DNA of 64,000 bases from Aestuariivivens sediminis. GTDB taxonomy: Bacteria; Bacteroidota; Bacteroidia; Flavobacteriales; Flavobacteriaceae. Made by a program: the position numbers and the translations under genes. Position 1 is the stretch's first letter, and the number at the start of each line of letters is the position of its first letter. The stretch covers positions 186,001 through 250,000 of the forward strand of contig NZ_JAKMCP010000003.1 of the NCBI RefSeq assembly GCF_022662105.1. Direction: 5' to 3'. A model generated the notes under the pieces. The model had not been told where the DNA came from, ran no database searches, and was given only the letters and a program-made list of their open reading frames with translations. This document shows, piece by piece, positions 44,354-52,624 of the stretch.

Positions 44354-44551
44354 GATTTCACATCAATTTTAAAAGATACTTTGAGTATAATTTATTCATC
44401 AATTAATCATTCAGTAATTATAATACCAAGTCTTGGTTATTCAATTACTCAGAATTGGGAGTTAAATTTTACAGGGCAATCATTTTTTGAGTTTGAAGAC
44501 TATAAAACATTAGGGAATAGGGCTTTTATTAGATTCCGAAAGAGGTTTTGA
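44354..44551 (+). pseudogene. C-terminal remnant of an outer-membrane beta-barrel protein
   Basis: About 65 codons open from just after a TAA at 44351 to TGA 44549-44551. The end reads NWELNFTGQSFFEFEDYKT, then LGNRAFIRFRKRF, with alternating hydrophobic residues and a terminal Phe: the pattern of the last strands of a porin-like barrel. There is no start codon or signal peptide, and a stop interrupts the same frame upstream. The parent family is uncertain. Confidence 0.55.
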
Positions 44552-44680
44552 AAATATATAATGATAGACAACTTGTCTTTTTGTAAATCAATTGAAGGTA
44601 GAATGTATCATTCAAAATTCTGCTATGATTTCCAGCGAGATCGAATATATAATGGTGTATGTTTCATGCGCTAATGTGAT

Positions 44681-44900
44681 TTAGTAAAGATCTAAAAAGA
44701 TATGCAATTCAATGAGAAGTTTTCGTTTTCTGTATTTAGTCAGAATATGGTCAAAATTTTCTTTCAATTCTTCAAATATTTAAATAATTCCAGAGTCAGT
44801 AAAATTAAGCTTGAGCCAATTAGTGAAAAAATAAAATGATTTAGACCTGAAAATTCAAAACTGAAAATATTTTGTAAAAATGTGATACAATTATATTAAA
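44681..44900 (-). pseudogene. Possible broken small membrane-protein frame
   Basis: On the minus strand two adjoining frames read protein-like: first FSLIGSSLILLTLELFKYLKN, then, one frame over, FEELKENFDHILTKYRKR and LLIELHIFLDLY before a stop at 44681-44683. A single indel would join them into a membrane helix plus an amphipathic tail. I recognise no family and chance cannot be excluded. Confidence 0.25.
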
Positions 44901-44924
44901 AATTGACCAATTTTAATTAATACA
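44878..44924. repeat. 47-bp dispersed repeat, copy 2
   Basis: Matches 36071-36117 at 43 of 47 positions, with the same AAATTGACCAATTT core. It lies 226 bp upstream of the lipoprotein ATG at 45150. Confidence 0.75.
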
Positions 44925-45078
44925 AGTCCCTTTGTTATTTATAAAGATTTACTTATCTATCTAACACTCATTTTTTATTATAAAGTCATTTCTTATAACA
45001 AAACACATGTCTGGGTGAATTTCTTAGGTTTTTTAAAAAAATAACTTTAATAATTAAACTTAATAATCCATCATTAAA

Positions 45079-45122
45079 TTGAGGAATATCATTTTAGTGT
45101 TTTAAGTCTTGGTGTATTTTTA
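45079..45122 (+). promoter_or_regulatory. Crp/Fnr-type box and -7 element of the lipoprotein/esterase operon
   Basis: Box TTGAGGAATATCAT at 45079-45092 (core TGAG-GAAT-ATCA, one half-site mismatch), 58 bp before the ATG at 45150. TATTTTTA at 45115-45122 begins 36 nt from the box start and matches five of six -7 bases. Confidence 0.52.
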
Positions 45123-45149
45123 ATAGTATATAAACTAAACTCAAAAGCC

Positions 45150-45935
45150 ATGAAAAAAATAATGCTAGTTATAGGGATTATTCTTGTTGTCATAAGTTTC
45201 AATTCATGCACTAGCGATGATGGAAATGACAATCAAAATGCCGACAAGATTGTTGGTGCTTGGAAATTAAGTCAATTATTTATTAATAACATTGACCAGC
45301 AAGTCAATGAATGTGAAAAAAAGATGACCATTGAAGTTTTCAAAAATGGGAATTACACCGAAAAGGACTATGAATATAACAATGTACTTACTGAATGTGT
45401 GCTTTATGATCTTGTCAATGGGACATGGAAAAATTTAGGAAATTCCATGTATGAAATGTCAGGATTGAACACATCGACTGTTAAAGTCACTTTTAATCCT
45501 CTTGGATTTACGGCTGAATATTCCGAGACCATTGAAGGCATAACATTAACCGTAAAAACAGTTTTTATGGCTATTGAACATGTGGTTCCCGATCCAATCA
45601 TCGGTCAATGGAAACAGGAGCAGGAATTTTTGAATGGAGAAGAAGTTACCTTATCCAGTTGTGAGAAAATGTCAACCTTCGAATTTAGGGATGATGGATT
45701 CTTTTTGGAAAATGAATACGAAGATAACGAGGCCATGTTGGAATGTGTTGCAAGTCCTGTCAAAACCAGAATTTGGAAACACATAGATGAGACGACCTAC
45801 ATGATGTATGAACTAGACGATGATAGTGGACAAGAGCTTCATATCACTTTTGAAAATAATAAGATGATCATAGAACTATCTATGGAAGAAGATGGCACAA
45901 TTTACATAGCTAAACTGATTTTTGCCAAAATTTAA
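45150..45935 (+). CDS. Lipoprotein with two lipocalin-like repeats
   Basis: 261 residues. The lipoprotein signal ends ISFNSC (Cys20), followed by an acidic linker TSDDGNDNQNAD. Two homologous halves follow (about 33-140 and 150-261), each opening with G-x-W-K (GAWKLSQLF, GQWKQEQEF), then CEKM near the first third and a closing strand; this is the lipocalin-like domain common in Bacteroidota lipoproteins. Each half keeps a matching pair of Cys residues. Its stop overlaps the next ATG by one base (TAATG), so it is co-expressed with the esterase fusion. Function unknown. Confidence 0.82.
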   Translation: MKKIMLVIGIILVVISFNSCTSDDGNDNQNADKIVGAWKLSQLFINNIDQQVNECEKKMTIEVFKNGNYTEKDYEYNNVLTECVLYDLVNGTWKNLGNSMYEMSGLNTSTVKVTFNPLGFTAEYSETIEGITLTVKTVFMAIEHVVPDPIIGQWKQEQEFLNGEEVTLSSCEKMSTFEFRDDGFFLENEYEDNEAMLECVASPVKTRIWKHIDETTYMMYELDDDSGQELHITFENNKMIIELSMEEDGTIYIAKLIFAKI

Positions 45936-47872
45936 TGCACATGGAATATCAGGGTTTATCGTCTTTTTTGCAGGATAAAGGGATTAAAAATGCATTATTG
46001 CTCAATGCTTTTCAAGAGCTTCCAGAAGACTTGTTGTTATATAATACATCTTATCCCTATACCTATCAGAAATCGAATGTCGGTTCTAAATTGGAAACGA
46101 TAGAACCCCGAGTAATCGTAATTGCTAAGATGCTTGAAAAATTAAACATCGCGGAAGGTGAGAACATTTTGGTCATAGGCGTGGATTCTGTGTTTATTTT
46201 AGCTGCCCTTTCAAAAATATATAGAGACGTTTACATGGTTCAGACTCTTGAACCTTATTTCAATTGGACAAAAAAAGTCTTAACCAAAATAGGTATCCAA
46301 AATGTCCATATCAAAATGGAGGGTCAAGAATTAGGCTGGAAGAGCGAGGGTCCTTTTGATACCATTTTAATTGCTTCAGAATTAGAAGCCATTCCCCTAG
46401 CCTTGAAAGAACAATTGAAAATTGGAGGAAAATTATTGGTTCCCATAGGTCCTGACTGGACGCATTCAATATTTGAAATGTTCCAAAGAGTCTCCGAAAA
46501 CAGATATTTAGAGGAAAAACTAAGGGATAATTTCTTCATACCCAATCCAAAGGTCTTACCTGAAATAGGAACAAAGGCATTTTCTGAAACGGAGATAATT
46601 CATCATATTAAAGCCAAAGTAATTGCTTTCGACAAAATAACGGCTATACCCATTGATGCGCTTTTAAGTCGAATTGGAGAGGCTAAAGTAGTTCTTTTGG
46701 GTGAAGCATCGCATGGTACCTCCGAATTTTATTTAGCGCGCCAGGAAATCACAAAGGCTCTAATTGAAAAGAAAGGATTCAATTTTGTGTCTGTTGAAGC
46801 CGATTGGAGCGATGCCGAACAAATAAACAGCTATGTGAGAAACAAACATTCACAAATCGATTTGCTACCGTTCTCCCGATTTCCACAATGGATGTGGAAG
46901 AATAGAGAAGTACTCGAATTTGTCGAATGGTTGAAAAAATACAATACAAAACACAAAAATAAGGTAGGCTTTTATGGATTGGACTTATACGGAATGGAAC
47001 ATTCCATTCGGATGGTGATCAATTATTTAGAGCATAAGGACACTAATCTAGCCAGTTTAGCAAAAACACGGTATGCCTGTATGCGACCCTATCTGATGGA
47101 CCCTGCCATTTATGGAAAAATGGTATTAAGCAAACAATTGGCAAGTTGTGAACATGAGATATTGACAATGTTGGTCGATTTGCTCAAGAACAAGGGCAAA
47201 TTGAATCATTCGCCCGAGTATTTTTATGCATATCAGAATGCCAATGTGGTCGTCGATGCCGAAAAGTACTATAAGGTGATGTACTACGGTAGCACAGAAT
47301 CATGGAATTTGCGTGATTTTCATATGTTTCACACTTTGAAATCGCTCTTATCCTATTTTGGGTCTGAAACCAAAGCCATTGTATGGGCTCACAATTCCCA
47401 TATTGGCAATGCCATGGCCACCGAAATGTACTCAAGAGGAGAAATTAACATTGGACATCTGTGTAAAGAACATTTCCAAGAAGACTCCTATCATATTGGT
47501 TTTGGTACCCATTCTGGTTCTGTTGCTGCTGCACATCATTGGGGTGAAGACATGGACGTCATTAGCATCAACACGTCTTTACCCAATAGTTATGAATATC
47601 TATTTCATAAGACCGGAATCAAAGCATTCTTATTGCCCCTAAAAGAAAAAGATTCAGGTAAAAAATTAAGGGAATTGTTAAACACGCCAAAGCTAGAGCG
47701 TGCCATAGGTGTCATTTACAGGCCAAACACAGAACGCATGAGTCATTATTTTCATGCGGTCCTCCCCGCCCAATTTGATGAATATATTTGGTTTGACACC
47801 ACCAACTCAGTAACCCCAATAAGTACAGGCAATAGGACTCCAAAACTTGTGAAAAATCATCCACTGGTATAA
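45935..47872 (+). CDS. Fusion of degenerate PCMT-like domain and erythromycin-esterase-family domain
   Basis: 645 residues. Residues about 25-195 follow protein-L-isoaspartate methyltransferases (YPYTYQKSNVGSKLETIEPRVI, then ILVIGVDSVFILAALSKI and GGKLLVPIGPDW), but the SAM-binding glycine motif is eroded (GVDSV where GxGxG is expected), so methyl transfer is doubtful. Residues about 230-630 are an erythromycin-esterase-type domain with VVLLGEASHGTSEFYLAR, VEADWSDA, GFYGLDLYGME and WAHNSHIGNA, whose conserved Glu and His residues form the active site in that family. Members of this group occur in hypoxia regulons (mycobacterial DosR), often with phosphoribosyltransferases, as here. The natural substrate is unknown. 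Confidence 0.88.
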   Translation: MHMEYQGLSSFLQDKGIKNALLLNAFQELPEDLLLYNTSYPYTYQKSNVGSKLETIEPRVIVIAKMLEKLNIAEGENILVIGVDSVFILAALSKIYRDVYMVQTLEPYFNWTKKVLTKIGIQNVHIKMEGQELGWKSEGPFDTILIASELEAIPLALKEQLKIGGKLLVPIGPDWTHSIFEMFQRVSENRYLEEKLRDNFFIPNPKVLPEIGTKAFSETEIIHHIKAKVIAFDKITAIPIDALLSRIGEAKVVLLGEASHGTSEFYLARQEITKALIEKKGFNFVSVEADWSDAEQINSYVRNKHSQIDLLPFSRFPQWMWKNREVLEFVEWLKKYNTKHKNKVGFYGLDLYGMEHSIRMVINYLEHKDTNLASLAKTRYACMRPYLMDPAIYGKMVLSKQLASCEHEILTMLVDLLKNKGKLNHSPEYFYAYQNANVVVDAEKYYKVMYYGSTESWNLRDFHMFHTLKSLLSYFGSETKAIVWAHNSHIGNAMATEMYSRGEINIGHLCKEHFQEDSYHIGFGTHSGSVAAAHHWGEDMDVISINTSLPNSYEYLFHKTGIKAFLLPLKEKDSGKKLRELLNTPKLERAIGVIYRPNTERMSHYFHAVLPAQFDEYIWFDTTNSVTPISTGNRTPKLVKNHPLV

Positions 47873-47898
47873 TACTTTTATGGTTCTATAGGCCAAAA

Positions 47899-48537
47899 CT
47901 ATCCTGCTGATTCATTAAACCCCTTATTCAATAGTTGCTTAACCTCTAAATCATCAACCTGTTCAAAATCTGCATAAAACTGACCTACCGCCCTAAAATA
48001 ATCCGGTACCAATGGGCAAATGACGTCATTCACATAGGGTGATGCTTTCAATTTTTTTATGGAATCGTAAGGAGCCACGGGTATGGCCACTACAATTCTA
48101 TCCGGTTTTTCATCATGGAGCATTTTAATAATCGATAGCATGGTATTCCCAGTGGCTATGCCATCATCCACTACGATCAAAATCTTACCCTTTAACTCTA
48201 GTGGCTTCCGATAATCATAATAATCCTGATGCCGTCTTTTCAATAGACCTCTGATGTGTTCTATTTCTTCTTTGATATATAATGGTGATATATCGGCAGC
48301 GGCATCACTTAAAACACTGCTCTTTAATGTGACAGCTCCAATGGCATATTCTTTATGTAAAGGATGCCCAATCTTTTTAGAAAGTACGATTTCCAATGGT
48401 AAGTGTAATTTTTCACTGATCTCATACCCTATGGGTACACCCCCTCTGGGAATTGCCAATATAACGGCATCTGTGTTGCTATAGTTTTCCAACTTTTCTG
48501 CCAGTATTCGACCGGCCTCAATTCTATCCTTATACAT
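47899..48537 (-). CDS. Phosphoribosyltransferase-family protein
   Basis: 212 residues of type I PRTase fold. The PRPP-binding loop is ILIVVDDGIATGNTM (about 119-133). The N-terminal part has AIPRGGVPIGYEI and VLSKKIGHPLHKEYAIGAV, matching the subgroup seen beside erythromycin esterases and dienelactone hydrolases in stress loci. The base substrate is unknown. It is convergent with the esterase fusion (26 bp apart) and follows the hydrolase gene by 5 bp in a two-gene unit. In Mycobacterium related PRTase and esterase domains are fused, so a shared pathway is likely. Confidence 0.9.
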   Translation of the reverse strand: MYKDRIEAGRILAEKLENYSNTDAVILAIPRGGVPIGYEISEKLHLPLEIVLSKKIGHPLHKEYAIGAVTLKSSVLSDAAADISPLYIKEEIEHIRGLLKRRHQDYYDYRKPLELKGKILIVVDDGIATGNTMLSIIKMLHDEKPDRIVVAIPVAPYDSIKKLKASPYVNDVICPLVPDYFRAVGQFYADFEQVDDLEVKQLLNKGFNESAG

Positions 48538-48542
48538 GCTTC

Positions 48543-49187
48543 TTATTTTAAATATTCATTAAACCAAAGGGTTGAGAGTTCAGCAACCTTCTCCAGTTTC
48601 CCTGGTTCACCAAACAAATGTGTTGCCCCTTCAACAATCTCAAGTTTTTTAATTCCACCCAGTTCCACAAAGGCCTGTTGATTTAAGCTAATCACTGCAT
48701 GATCATTCCCCCCGACAATTAAAAGCGTCGGCACGTCTATGGTATCCAAAACCGACATGGCCAGATCAGGTCGACCTCCTCTGGACACAACGGCCTTGAT
48801 ACGGTCCTTTAGGCGACTGACCGCAAAGAGCGCTGAAGCCGCACCGGTGCTGGCACCAAAATATCCAATGGGTAAATTGGCTAACTGTTTTTGTTTAAAT
48901 ACCCATTGTGTTGTTTTTATCAAGCGTTGCGACAGCAAATTGATGTCAAATCGGTTTTCATAGATGCGATCCTCTTTTTCGGTCAACAGATCGAAAAGCA
49001 AAGAAGAAAATCCTTCCATTTGAAGATACTCGGCCACATAATTATTTCTACTGCTGAATCTGCCACTGCCACTGCCATGAGAGAATATCACCACACCTCT
49101 TGAGTTTTCAGTGATTCTCAAACGACCTTTCAATAGCACATTATCTATGGGGATACCAATTGTCTCATATGGGTTTAGTGTTTTCAT
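48543..49187 (-). CDS. Alpha/beta hydrolase (dienelactone-hydrolase-like)
   Basis: 214 residues. Nucleophile Ser113 in the elbow GASTG (111-115), an oxyanion region FSHGSGSGRFS, acid Asp162 in GGNDHAV and His190 in GATHLF give a complete triad. No signal peptide, so cytoplasmic. It heads the unit with the phosphoribosyltransferase. A weaker Crp/Fnr-type box lies 136 bp upstream. The reaction is unknown; members are annotated as dienelactone hydrolases without proof. Confidence 0.88.
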   Translation of the reverse strand: MKTLNPYETIGIPIDNVLLKGRLRITENSRGVVIFSHGSGSGRFSSRNNYVAEYLQMEGFSSLLFDLLTEKEDRIYENRFDINLLSQRLIKTTQWVFKQKQLANLPIGYFGASTGAASALFAVSRLKDRIKAVVSRGGRPDLAMSVLDTIDVPTLLIVGGNDHAVISLNQQAFVELGGIKKLEIVEGATHLFGEPGKLEKVAELSTLWFNEYLK

Positions 49188-49292
49188 TTATTTTAATTTA
49201 TTACTGGTTAACAATCTCACTCTGGATATTCGGATTAAGCGTTGAGCTATCCCATCTTTCACCCGTCAATCGCTTGGGTTTTGCATCAATTC

Positions 49293-49336
49293 CTAAGATA
49301 CTCCAACTCATCGGGACTTGAAATGATATTGGTCAA
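49293..49336 (-). promoter_or_regulatory. Weaker Crp/Fnr-type box upstream of the hydrolase/PRTase unit
   Basis: ATGATATTGGTCAA (plus) at 49323-49336, core TGAT-ATTG-GTCA. TATCTTAG (minus, 49300 down to 49293) begins 36 nt from the box start and matches five of six -7 bases. The leader to the ATG at 49187 would be about 100 nt, longer than at the other sites. No gene is supported between 49188 and 49552. Confidence 0.4.
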
Positions 49337-49486
49337 TCAGTCGAAAAAAGTCAGATATATGAAAATGACACGTCATTACTTCACTGTTTTTTGGGAATTC
49401 AAATCATTCATTTCCTATCCGGAAACAATAAAAACCCTATGCATGCAGTGAGCCCAAACTAATGGCCTTGAAAAGAGAATACACAT

Positions 49487-49529
49487 ATGACATATATCAT
49501 TTCATTTTTTAAATCAACTTATTAATTTG
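49487..49529 (+). promoter_or_regulatory. Crp/Fnr-type box and -7 element of the FMN-binding protein gene
   Basis: Box ATGACATATATCAT at 49487-49500 (core TGAC-ATAT-ATCA), 53 bp before the ATG at 49553. TTAATTTG at 49522-49529 begins 35 nt from the box start and matches five of six -7 bases. Confidence 0.6.
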
Positions 49530-49552
49530 TATGTCTAATTGTAAAATAGAAT

Positions 49553-50005
49553 ATGATGTTAGGAGAGTTAACAGCAAATCAGATAGAACATTTACTCTAT
49601 TCTCAGTTAATTGGTCGACTCGGTTGCCATGCAGGCGGCATCACTTATGTGGTACCTATAACCTATACTTATGACGGCACTTATATTTATGGACATACCA
49701 AGGAAGGTATGAAAATCGACATGATGCGAAAAAATCCTAAGGTCTGTTTTCAGCTGGACGTCATGGAAAACATGAGCAACTGGAGGAGCATCATTTCCTG
49801 GGGTACATTTGAGGAATTACAAAATCCTGAAGATCGTATCATGGGCATGAAAAAGCTATGGGACCGTATCATGCCATATACCACAGGTGAAACAACGGTA
49901 AAACATGCCATTACCGATTCCCATGCCAAAAGTATAGAAGCCATGCAGGGTGTCGTTTACAGAATAAAACTCTCTGAGAAGACCGGACGCTATGAAAAAA
50001 AATGA
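49553..50005 (+). CDS. Pyridoxamine-5'-phosphate-oxidase-family FMN-binding protein
   Basis: 150 residues of split-barrel flavin-binding fold: LLYSQLIGRLGCHAGGITYVVPITYTYDGTYIYGHT is the N-terminal strand set typical of the NimA/PNPOx-like group, followed by MRKNPKVCFQLDVM and WRSIISWGTFEEL. Such proteins bind FMN or F420-like cofactors and reduce small molecules; enzymes of this fold occur in hypoxia regulons. Monocistronic with its own Crp/Fnr-type box. The exact substrate is unknown. Confidence 0.88.
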   Translation: MMLGELTANQIEHLLYSQLIGRLGCHAGGITYVVPITYTYDGTYIYGHTKEGMKIDMMRKNPKVCFQLDVMENMSNWRSIISWGTFEELQNPEDRIMGMKKLWDRIMPYTTGETTVKHAITDSHAKSIEAMQGVVYRIKLSEKTGRYEKK

Positions 50006-50031
50006 TGGGCTATACTAACGGCAAGCACAAG

Positions 50032-50931
50032 TCATGTAAGGTTGGAAATCATCTCGGTTATTTGAGAGGCCAGTATATTGGTGAGATCAATGGCATTGCT
50101 TGGATGCCTTACCGTATTACAGGTCACCACACTATGAACGCCACAATCCAACAATTCCTGATAGCTGCTTCCTGAAAAAATGGCATGAATCCCAATACAC
50201 ACAGGAGGTTTCATCCCTGCTCTTTTTAAATGTTTTACAGTTTCAATCATGGTGTGTGCCGTGGATATAATATCGTCTACCACTACCGGCACCTTGTTTT
50301 TATACCGAACCATTTCGGGAAGCCTTATTTCAACAGTATTGGCACTATGTCTTATTTTCCCTAAGACCACGTGGGGTACGCCTACTGCAAGGGCTATATC
50401 GGACACCCATTGCTTGCTCTCTGTATCAGGTCCTATAATTATTGGATTATTGATATAATCCTTTATCCACCTCGAAATCTCAACTCCCGAGTGAACAACA
50501 GCGTTTGGAATTCGGTAATGCTCTGAAAGTGATGTTATCCGATGCAGATGGGGATCAATGGTTATGATAGCATCCACAACAGTTGACATCAGCTCACCAA
50601 AATATTGGGACGTCAGCCCTTCTCCCTTATGGAATTCCTTGTCTTGTCGCATATAGGCCAGATAAGGGGCCACTAAAAGGACCTTCTTTGCCCCTAATGA
50701 TTTCGCAGTCCGGCTTAAAAAATAAATGGGAAGTATTTTCTCGTTAGGTTCGTATAAGGTACAGATGAGAACAACAGCTTTATCTTGGACATCCGTTACG
50801 ACTCTTACATAGGTTTCCTGATCGGGAAATTTGCTAACTATATGATTTCCAATGTCAGCATCCATTTTAATGGAGAGCTGTTCCGTTAATATTTCGTTCC
50901 CCGGAAGACTAAAACAGACGATATCCTTCAT
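50032..50931 (-). CDS. Ribose-phosphate pyrophosphokinase (PRPP synthetase), second-type
   Basis: 299 residues. FPDQETYVRV and the ATP/Mg site DPHLHRI are present, and the PRPP loop is VVVDDIISTAHTM. It is shorter and more archaeal-like than the housekeeping bacterial Prs, with fewer allosteric-site residues. It makes PRPP from ribose-5-phosphate and ATP. Its ATG begins 1 nt after the stop of the phosphorylase gene, so the two are translationally coupled; together with the phosphoribosyltransferase they suggest a ribose-phosphate and base salvage loop. Confidence 0.9.
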   Translation of the reverse strand: MKDIVCFSLPGNEILTEQLSIKMDADIGNHIVSKFPDQETYVRVVTDVQDKAVVLICTLYEPNEKILPIYFLSRTAKSLGAKKVLLVAPYLAYMRQDKEFHKGEGLTSQYFGELMSTVVDAIITIDPHLHRITSLSEHYRIPNAVVHSGVEISRWIKDYINNPIIIGPDTESKQWVSDIALAVGVPHVVLGKIRHSANTVEIRLPEMVRYKNKVPVVVDDIISTAHTMIETVKHLKRAGMKPPVCIGIHAIFSGSSYQELLDCGVHSVVTCNTVRHPSNAIDLTNILASQITEMISNLT

Positions 50932-50932
50932 T

Positions 50933-52435
50933 TCATAATATGGTTAAAATATCTTGATGTAATCTTAAATAATTCAGTGCATACTTAAGTTCACCTTGTG
51001 CTTCAGCATAGATGGTATATAAAAGTTGTCCTTTACTTATTGTATTCCCCAAATGAACATTGAGCAATATACCAGATGCCTTCAATTCCGGAGCACCGGA
51101 TAACTTCGCCAGTTTCGCCATTTTTCTGTTATCAATCCGTATTAACGTACCTTCTTTCTCTGCATGTATTTTATGTGAATGACTGGTCAGAACAGGTTCC
51201 GTAAACCTTCCCTGCGCTTTACAGATGGCCATGAACTTGTTTAGTGCTTTTCCGGAGTCCAGAATTTCGGTAGCCGTTTTTATGCCGTGTCCCTGAGATA
51301 CCTTACCTGATAATTCCAAAAGCGCTCCGGAAAGTAAAAGTGCCCGTTCTCTAAGATCGACCGGTGCGCTAGATTCTCTTCTTAATATGCTTAAAATATC
51401 CATAGCTTCCAATACCGGACCGATACCATTGCCAACCGGCTGGGAGCCATCGGTAAGGACCACCTTTGTGTTGAGCCCGATAACTTTGCTCACCACTTCA
51501 ATATGCGATTTAAGGAGTTCCGCTGTTTTTCTACTTCTTACCTTAGCAGTTTCTCCAACGGGCATATCAATAATAACATGTGTCGAACCGGCCGCAGTCT
51601 TTTTTGAAAGCACTGATGCAATAAGCTGTCCTTCAGAATCAATATCCAACGCTTTTTCCACCTTTATCAAAATATCATCCGCCGGACTTAAACGGGCCGC
51701 ATCCCCCCAGACAAAACAGCCTCCCTCCTTTTCAACCACCTTCTGTAGTTGTTCCGGTGAAAGGGAAACATTGGTTAGCACCTCCATGGTATCGGCTGTT
51801 CCGGCTGAGGATGTTATGGCTCTTGAAGAGGTCTTCGGCATGGTGAGTCCAAAGGCTGTAATAATGGAAACGACTATCGGGGTTGTTCTGTTTCCGGGTA
51901 AGCCGCCTATGGAATGCTTATCCATGATAATGGCATTATGCCATTTCAATTGGATTCCCGAAGCCACCATAGCCTTCGTTAAATTTGAAATTTCATCGAC
52001 ATCCATGCGTTCACCAGAACAAGCCGTAATAAATGCCGACAGGTGAATATTGGAATAATCACCTCGGACAATATCATTTATAATATGCTGATAGGCATGA
52101 TAGTCCAATTTGTTGTTGTAGATCTTTGCTCTTAAATGGTTGAGGGAGTTTATGGGCTCCAAATGCGAAACGGTTAACATATCACCATCGCTCACATTGA
52201 GCATCTCCGCTGCCGTATTGGACAATCCTATTTCATTGGGAAGCAACATGTTCGAGGTTACCACATTCAGACTGGCGACAATGGAACCGGTCTGTGTCGA
52301 TACCCTGACCCGCGTCAGCGCTTCGAATCCCTCAGAAATACACACCTCACTGTCCTTTTTCAGGAATACCACGTTGTCATTTTGGGTGAAAATACCCAAA
52401 TGCTTATACTTTAACACGTTCGGATGTTTTGTCAT
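50933..52435 (-). CDS. Thymidine/AMP phosphorylase-family protein
   Basis: 500 residues: a ~90-residue N-terminal domain, then the thymidine-phosphorylase core with DKHSIGGLPGNRTTPIV, TSSRAITSSAGTADTMEVLT, GGCFVWGDAARLSPADD and a C-terminal barrel. The long N-terminal domain and total length match archaeal AMP phosphorylases (about 500 residues) better than bacterial DeoA (about 440). It would release a base from a nucleotide or nucleoside with phosphate, giving ribose-1,5-bisphosphate or deoxyribose-1-phosphate. It heads the transcript with the PRPP synthetase. Substrate choice is inferred from length and context. Confidence 0.88.
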   Translation of the reverse strand: MTKHPNVLKYKHLGIFTQNDNVVFLKKDSEVCISEGFEALTRVRVSTQTGSIVASLNVVTSNMLLPNEIGLSNTAAEMLNVSDGDMLTVSHLEPINSLNHLRAKIYNNKLDYHAYQHIINDIVRGDYSNIHLSAFITACSGERMDVDEISNLTKAMVASGIQLKWHNAIIMDKHSIGGLPGNRTTPIVVSIITAFGLTMPKTSSRAITSSAGTADTMEVLTNVSLSPEQLQKVVEKEGGCFVWGDAARLSPADDILIKVEKALDIDSEGQLIASVLSKKTAAGSTHVIIDMPVGETAKVRSRKTAELLKSHIEVVSKVIGLNTKVVLTDGSQPVGNGIGPVLEAMDILSILRRESSAPVDLRERALLLSGALLELSGKVSQGHGIKTATEILDSGKALNKFMAICKAQGRFTEPVLTSHSHKIHAEKEGTLIRIDNRKMAKLAKLSGAPELKASGILLNVHLGNTISKGQLLYTIYAEAQGELKYALNYLRLHQDILTIL

Positions 52436-52487
52436 GGTAACCGAATTCAGTATGTTCTTCTTTTCTGATTTTCTTCTAACGCCTATA

Positions 52488-52561
52488 CAATGGTAGGATA
52501 TCCGTTTAAATTATGGAATGATATATATCATTTTGCCTGTATGCTAAATTCAATACATTTA
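52488..52561. promoter_or_regulatory. Divergent Crp/Fnr-type promoter for the phosphorylase operon and the PAS sensor
   Basis: Perfect palindrome ATGATATATATCAT at 52518-52531. Leftward TACCATTG (52495 down to 52488) and rightward TACATTTA (52554-52561) each match five of six -7 bases and each begin 36 nt from their side of the box. Distances to the ATGs at 52435 and 52625 are 83 and 94 bp. Confidence 0.65.
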
Positions 52562-52624
52562 TTTTAGATTAGAGATGATCCAAGCGGTACGCATCTAAAA
52601 ATCGTTATTGATTTTGTTCTACTG

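Larger units (their letters stand above)
44164..45078. other. Gene-free, decayed region
   Basis: Over 900 bp without an intact gene. It holds an outer-membrane-barrel remnant (44354-44551), a broken minus-strand frame (44681-44900) and copy 2 of the 47-bp repeat (44878-44924). The composition is very AT-rich, as expected of eroding sequence. Confidence 0.65.

Noticed and set aside
45935-47872. Calling the fusion a macrolide-resistance gene
   Set aside because: Family name only; the stress context and PCMT-like fusion point to another, unknown role.
49242-49451. 69-residue plus-strand frame between the hydrolase and FMN-protein genes
   Set aside because: No family resemblance, poor start context, and it covers a region that carries a predicted regulatory box.
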